Shown: positions 5,429 through 7,718 of the stretch, one piece after another
Numbering within the stretch: position 1 is the stretch's first letter
Layout: every line of letters starts with the position of its first letter
From: Fimbriimonadaceae bacterium
GTDB taxonomy: Bacteria > Armatimonadota > Fimbriimonadia > Fimbriimonadales > Fimbriimonadaceae
Direction of reading: 5' to 3'
Length of the DNA stretch: 7,718 nucleotides
Assembly (NCBI GenBank): GCA_020849075.1
Contig: JADLGZ010000202.1
Span: 1-7,718 of the forward strand
Notes under the pieces: generated by a model
Seen by the model: only the letters and a program-made list of their open reading frames with translations
Database searches by the model: none
What the model was told of the DNA's origin: nothing
Position numbers and translations under genes: made by a program

Positions 5429-6289
5429 ATGCCCGCCCAACTTCTTGACGGCAAAGCCCTAAGCACGGCCCTTCGAAACCAGCTTGAACAACGAGTGAGC
5501 GCCTTGCGTTTGAAGGGCGTTGTACCTAGGCTTGAGGCGATCGTTGCCTCCCAAGATCCAGCGAGCGTGGCCTACGTGAAAATGAAGCGATCGTGGGCGC
5601 TTAAGGCCGGGATTGAGAGCGGACAATGGGAGGCCGGTCCGACCACAACCCAGGCGGAGCTAGTGGACCAGATTGATAAACTCAATAGCGATCCAGCCGT
5701 CCATGGCGTATTGTTGCAGCATCCCTTGCCCAAGCACCTTAACGAAGACGCCGCCCTCATAGCCTTGGGAGCTGAAAAGGATGCCGACGGCCTGACGCCC
5801 CAGTCCTTGGGAGCCCTCGTCGCGGGACTTCCGGGGTTTCGATGCGCGACGCCCCTCGGCATTACTCGGTTATTAGACCACCATAGCATTGACCTCGTCG
5901 GCAAGCATGCGGTAGTCATTGGGCGCAGTGTCATCCTTGGGAAGCCGATGGCCCTGATGCTCCTTGAGAAGAATGCGACTGTTACCATCGCCCACAGCAA
6001 GACCCAAGATCTACCGACCTTATGTCGCGCAGCGGACATTGTTGTTGCAGCTGTGGGGCGACCTGAAATGGTCCGGGGAGATTGGATCAAGCCGGGCGCG
6101 GTGGTCGTTGACGCAGGCTACAACAGGATAGAGGGCCGAGACAAGGATGTGGGGGACTGCCACTTTGCGGAGTGCTCGGCGGTTGCAAGTTGGATCACCC
6201 CGGTACCTGGGGGGGTCGGTCCGATGACCGTAGTTTCGCTCCTGATGAACACCGTTGATGCGGCGGAGGCGCAACTTGGCAAGTCTTGA
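5429..6289 (+). CDS. folD: Bifunctional methylenetetrahydrofolate dehydrogenase / methenyltetrahydrofolate cyclohydrolase
   Basis: FolD interconverts 5,10-methylene-, 5,10-methenyl- and 10-formyl-tetrahydrofolate with NADP in the cytoplasm, supplying one-carbon units. The 286-residue length is typical. Catalytic residues are visible: Tyr49 and Lys53 (SVAYVKMKR), Gln97 in GVLLQHPLP, and Asp118/Asp120 in KDADG. The nucleotide-binding fold follows (VVIGRSVILGKPMA, 162-175; ADIVVAAVGRPEM, 202-214), and the family signature TPVPGGVGPMT lies at 257-267. ATG 5429 fits the conserved start (MPAQLLDGKAL) and follows nusB by 29 bp. There is no well-placed Shine-Dalgarno; AGAGGG lies about 25 nt upstream. 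It is probably part of the same operon. The 3' end overlaps the MmcQ-like gene. Confidence 0.97.
   Translation: MPAQLLDGKALSTALRNQLEQRVSALRLKGVVPRLEAIVASQDPASVAYVKMKRSWALKAGIESGQWEAGPTTTQAELVDQIDKLNSDPAVHGVLLQHPLPKHLNEDAALIALGAEKDADGLTPQSLGALVAGLPGFRCATPLGITRLLDHHSIDLVGKHAVVIGRSVILGKPMALMLLEKNATVTIAHSKTQDLPTLCRAADIVVAAVGRPEMVRGDWIKPGAVVVDAGYNRIEGRDKDVGDCHFAECSAVASWITPVPGGVGPMTVVSLLMNTVDAAEAQLGKS
6265..6269 (+). promoter_or_regulatory. Shine-Dalgarno (GGAGG) that fixes the TTG start of the MmcQ-like gene
   Basis: GGAGG lies 6 nt before TTG 6276, inside the end of folD. The alternative in-frame ATG at 6258 would add an odd MRRRRN leader and has no such site upstream. This makes TTG 6276 the better start. 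Confidence 0.6.
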
Positions 6290-6650
6290 AGAGCTAGCAT
6301 CTATAGCTCTTTCGCTACCCGGAGTAGCTCAGCGTGGAAATGCTTTTGAGGTTGAGGTCAAAGGCAAGCTGAAAGGACTCTGCTGGGTGTGGCTCGAGAG
6401 GATCGAACCCAAAAAGGCGAGGATCCCCAACCCAAAATACTGGGCCATTGCGACCCCATCGCTTTCGGCTCGCGAAGCTTGGGAACAAACCGAACCAAAA
6501 CTGTTCATTCACGGTCCGCATTACAATGGTTATCCGGCCGTCATTGTTACCCTCGACCGCGTGCCTATGGATACTCTGCGCGACCTTCTAGTGGAGGCTT
6601 GGAAAAGTAGAGTTCCTAAAGCCCTCCTCCAAGCCCATCCCGAATTCTAG
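6276..6650 (+). CDS. MmcQ/YjbR-family (DNA-binding-like) protein
   Basis: The 124-residue protein (from TTG 6276) matches the MmcQ/YjbR family. It has an N-terminal helix with LASIALSLPGV (7-17), the strand region EVEVKGKLKGLCWVWLER with basic EPKKARIP (44-51), then EPKLFIHGPHYNGYPAVIV (73-91) and a closing helix LRDLLVEAWKSRVPKALL (101-118). Members share a fold with a CyaY-like or DNA-binding domain, but their biological role is poorly defined. The start overlaps folD by 14 bp, so translation is probably coupled. An upstream in-frame ATG (6258) would extend it by six residues. No catalytic site is evident. Confidence 0.82.
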   Translation: MASLEELASIALSLPGVAQRGNAFEVEVKGKLKGLCWVWLERIEPKKARIPNPKYWAIATPSLSAREAWEQTEPKLFIHGPHYNGYPAVIVTLDRVPMDTLRDLLVEAWKSRVPKALLQAHPEF

Positions 6651-6659
6651 GACTATTGG

Positions 6660-6682
6660 AACTTAACCCTCTGGGTTACGTT
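6660..6682 (+). other. Small hairpin in the leader of the YugP-like gene
   Basis: TAACCC (6664-6669) and GGGTTA (6673-6678) form a perfect 6-bp stem with a TCT loop. It extends outward by three more pairs (6660-6662 with 6680-6682) across one T/C mismatch. It ends exactly where the Shine-Dalgarno (AGGAAGG, 6683-6689) begins. There is no T-tract, so it is not a canonical terminator. It might influence ribosome access or RNA processing between the two genes. Confidence 0.4.
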
Positions 6683-6695
6683 AGGAAGGCGAAGG

Positions 6696-7361
6696 ATGCT
6701 TACGTATCTAATTTATGCATTGCCGGGAATCGCGCTTGCCCTGTACGCGCAGTTTAAAGTCAAGAGCACATTCGCAAGATATGCGCAGGTGCCCACCCAG
6801 AAGGGTGTGAATGGGGTTCAGGCCGCTCAATGGATCATGGATCATACGAATGTCCATGTTCGAGTAGATCGAATTCAAGGGGAACTCACCGATCACTACG
6901 ATCCTCGGGGCAAAGTAATACGGCTCTCCGATTCGTCAGTTCAAAACTCGGTCGCCAGTGTTGCCGTAGTCGCCCACGAACTTGGGCATGCCGAGCAGGA
7001 CGCTCAGGAGTACCTGCCCTTGAAGGTACGAGGGGCCATTGTGCCAGCAGTATCGGCGGGCGGCGGCATTGCCCCCATGCTCTTCATGGTCGGCATTTTC
7101 CTCAACTCAGCTGGCCTGATGCTGGCCGGTGCCATCCTCTTCTCCCTGACGACCGTCTTTGCCTTGATCACCTTGCCCGTTGAGTTCAACGCAAGTACTC
7201 GCGCATTGCGAACTCTGGAGAGTTCTCAGTTACTTACAGCACAAGAGATGGTCGGGGCGAAGAAGGTGCTGAATGCGGCCGCCCTCACCTACGTCGCGGC
7301 GGCCCTACAAAGCATCTTGATCCTGCTGTACTACCTATCGGCAAGCCGAAGTAACAACTAA
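6696..7361 (+). CDS. YugP-type membrane zinc metallopeptidase
   Basis: The 221-residue protein fits the neutral zinc metallopeptidase family of Bacillus YugP. An N-terminal membrane segment (about 2-19) precedes the typical KSTFARYAQVPTQKGVNGVQAAQWIMD region. The zinc signature HELGH lies at 94-98 (VVAHELGHAEQD). Two further hydrophobic segments (about 113-137 and 139-161) lead into LPVEFNASTRAL, whose Glu163 is the probable third zinc ligand. A last segment (about 194-214) ends the protein. It should be an integral membrane peptidase; substrates of this family are not known. The start has AGGAAGG 6 nt before ATG 6696, the clearest Shine-Dalgarno in the window. It is the second HELGH membrane-type peptidase gene here, but it is not closely similar to the M48 gene at the left edge. 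Confidence 0.92.
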   Translation: MLTYLIYALPGIALALYAQFKVKSTFARYAQVPTQKGVNGVQAAQWIMDHTNVHVRVDRIQGELTDHYDPRGKVIRLSDSSVQNSVASVAVVAHELGHAEQDAQEYLPLKVRGAIVPAVSAGGGIAPMLFMVGIFLNSAGLMLAGAILFSLTTVFALITLPVEFNASTRALRTLESSQLLTAQEMVGAKKVLNAAALTYVAAALQSILILLYYLSASRSNN

Positions 7362-7368
7362 GGTCAGG

Positions 7369-7374
7369 TACCCT
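7369..7374 (+). promoter_or_regulatory. -10 element (TACCCT) for a probable leaderless RNase J transcript
   Basis: TACCCT fits TANNNT and lies exactly 7 nt before the TTG start at 7382, the same spacing as at the BCCP-like gene. No Shine-Dalgarno is suitably placed and no -35 hexamer is obvious. The evidence is the shared arrangement at two gene starts. Confidence 0.4.
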
Positions 7375-7381
7375 ACTGAAC

Positions 7382-7718
7382 TTGAAACAAGTTGAAATCC
7401 TGCCCCTTGGAGGGGCCGGGGAAATTGGTCGTAATTGCACCCTAGTCACGCAAGGCGACGACATGCTGATGGTGGATTGCGGCATTTCATTTCCCGACGA
7501 AGATATGCACGGCGTGGATGTAGTGATCCCCGACTTCTCTTACGTGGAGGCGAATCAAGACAAGCTCCGCGGCGTCGTCCTCACCCACGCCCATGAGGAC
7601 CATGTTGGCGCCCTCTCTCATTTGTTACAACGCGTCAATGTCCCGATCTACGCTACTCAGTTCACCCATGCGATGATCCGGCCCAAGCTGGAAGAGAGGA
7701 TGGACACGCGCAACCTAA
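7382..7718 (+). CDS. rnj: Ribonuclease J, N-terminal 112 residues (C-terminus off the right edge)
   Basis: RNase J is a metallo-beta-lactamase/beta-CASP ribonuclease with endo- and 5'-3' exonuclease activity, used for mRNA decay and rRNA maturation. The visible part has the family start EILPLGGAGEIGRNCTLV (5-22), then VDCGISFPDEDMHGVDVVIP (31-50) and the zinc motif HxHxDH as THAHEDHVGAL (68-78; His69, His71, Asp73, His74). The start is taken as TTG 7382: the frame is closed by TAA at 7352 and no ATG or GTG precedes the conserved region (CTG 7376 is the only other candidate). It begins 20 bp after the YugP-like gene. The frame is open to the window edge. Confidence 0.94.
   Translation, partial: MKQVEILPLGGAGEIGRNCTLVTQGDDMLMVDCGISFPDEDMHGVDVVIPDFSYVEANQDKLRGVVLTHAHEDHVGALSHLLQRVNVPIYATQFTHAMIRPKLEERMDTRNL

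Overview
This is a bacterial chromosomal window, densely coding and moderately GC-rich, with no phage, IS, CRISPR, rRNA or tRNA signature. The mix of genes suggests a lineage outside the well-studied phyla: a stand-alone CheD/HDOD/CheY cluster, the Gram-positive-like order accB-accC-nusB-folD, RNase J, YugP-type and M48 peptidases, and a pseudopilin-like 'C..NLRQI' protein. Armatimonadota (Fimbriimonadia-like) is my best guess, but it is inference from gene content and is not proven.

Layout. Positions 1-2554 form a minus-strand operon that reads leftward: cheD (receptor deamidase), an HDOD-domain signalling protein, a CheY-like response regulator, and an M48 metalloprotease cut by the left edge. 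The first three overlap; the protease follows after 41 bp. Positions 2555-2756 are a 202-bp divergent intergenic region. It holds several small hairpins and a strong plus-strand intrinsic terminator that stops just before the next gene. From 2757 to the right edge everything reads rightward: a biotin-carboxyl-carrier-like protein, a small lipoprotein, accC, nusB (TTG start), folD, a MmcQ/YjbR-family protein (TTG start), a YugP-type membrane zinc peptidase, and the N-terminal part of RNase J (TTG start).

The most interesting point is the first rightward gene. It sits in the accB position, overlaps into the accC operon and has the BCCP N-terminal and biotinyl-like folds. However, the Ala-Met-Lys-Met biotinylation motif reads Ala-Leu-Gly-Leu, so there is no lysine to biotinylate. 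It resembles in principle the plant BADC proteins, inactive BCCP homologues that regulate acetyl-CoA carboxylase. Between it and accC lies a lipoprotein that looks like a type II/IV pseudopilin globular domain with its membrane helix replaced by a lipobox. AccC itself carries a one-residue insertion next to its HQK active-site motif. Together these suggest an unusual, possibly membrane-linked regulatory arrangement for biotin carboxylase.

Expression signals. At two gene starts (the BCCP-like gene and RNase J) a TANNNT -10-like hexamer sits exactly 7 nt before the start codon with no Shine-Dalgarno sequence, which suggests leaderless transcripts. Other genes use overlaps (ATGA, TTGA, TGATG) or clear Shine-Dalgarno sites (HDOD, MmcQ-like, YugP-like).
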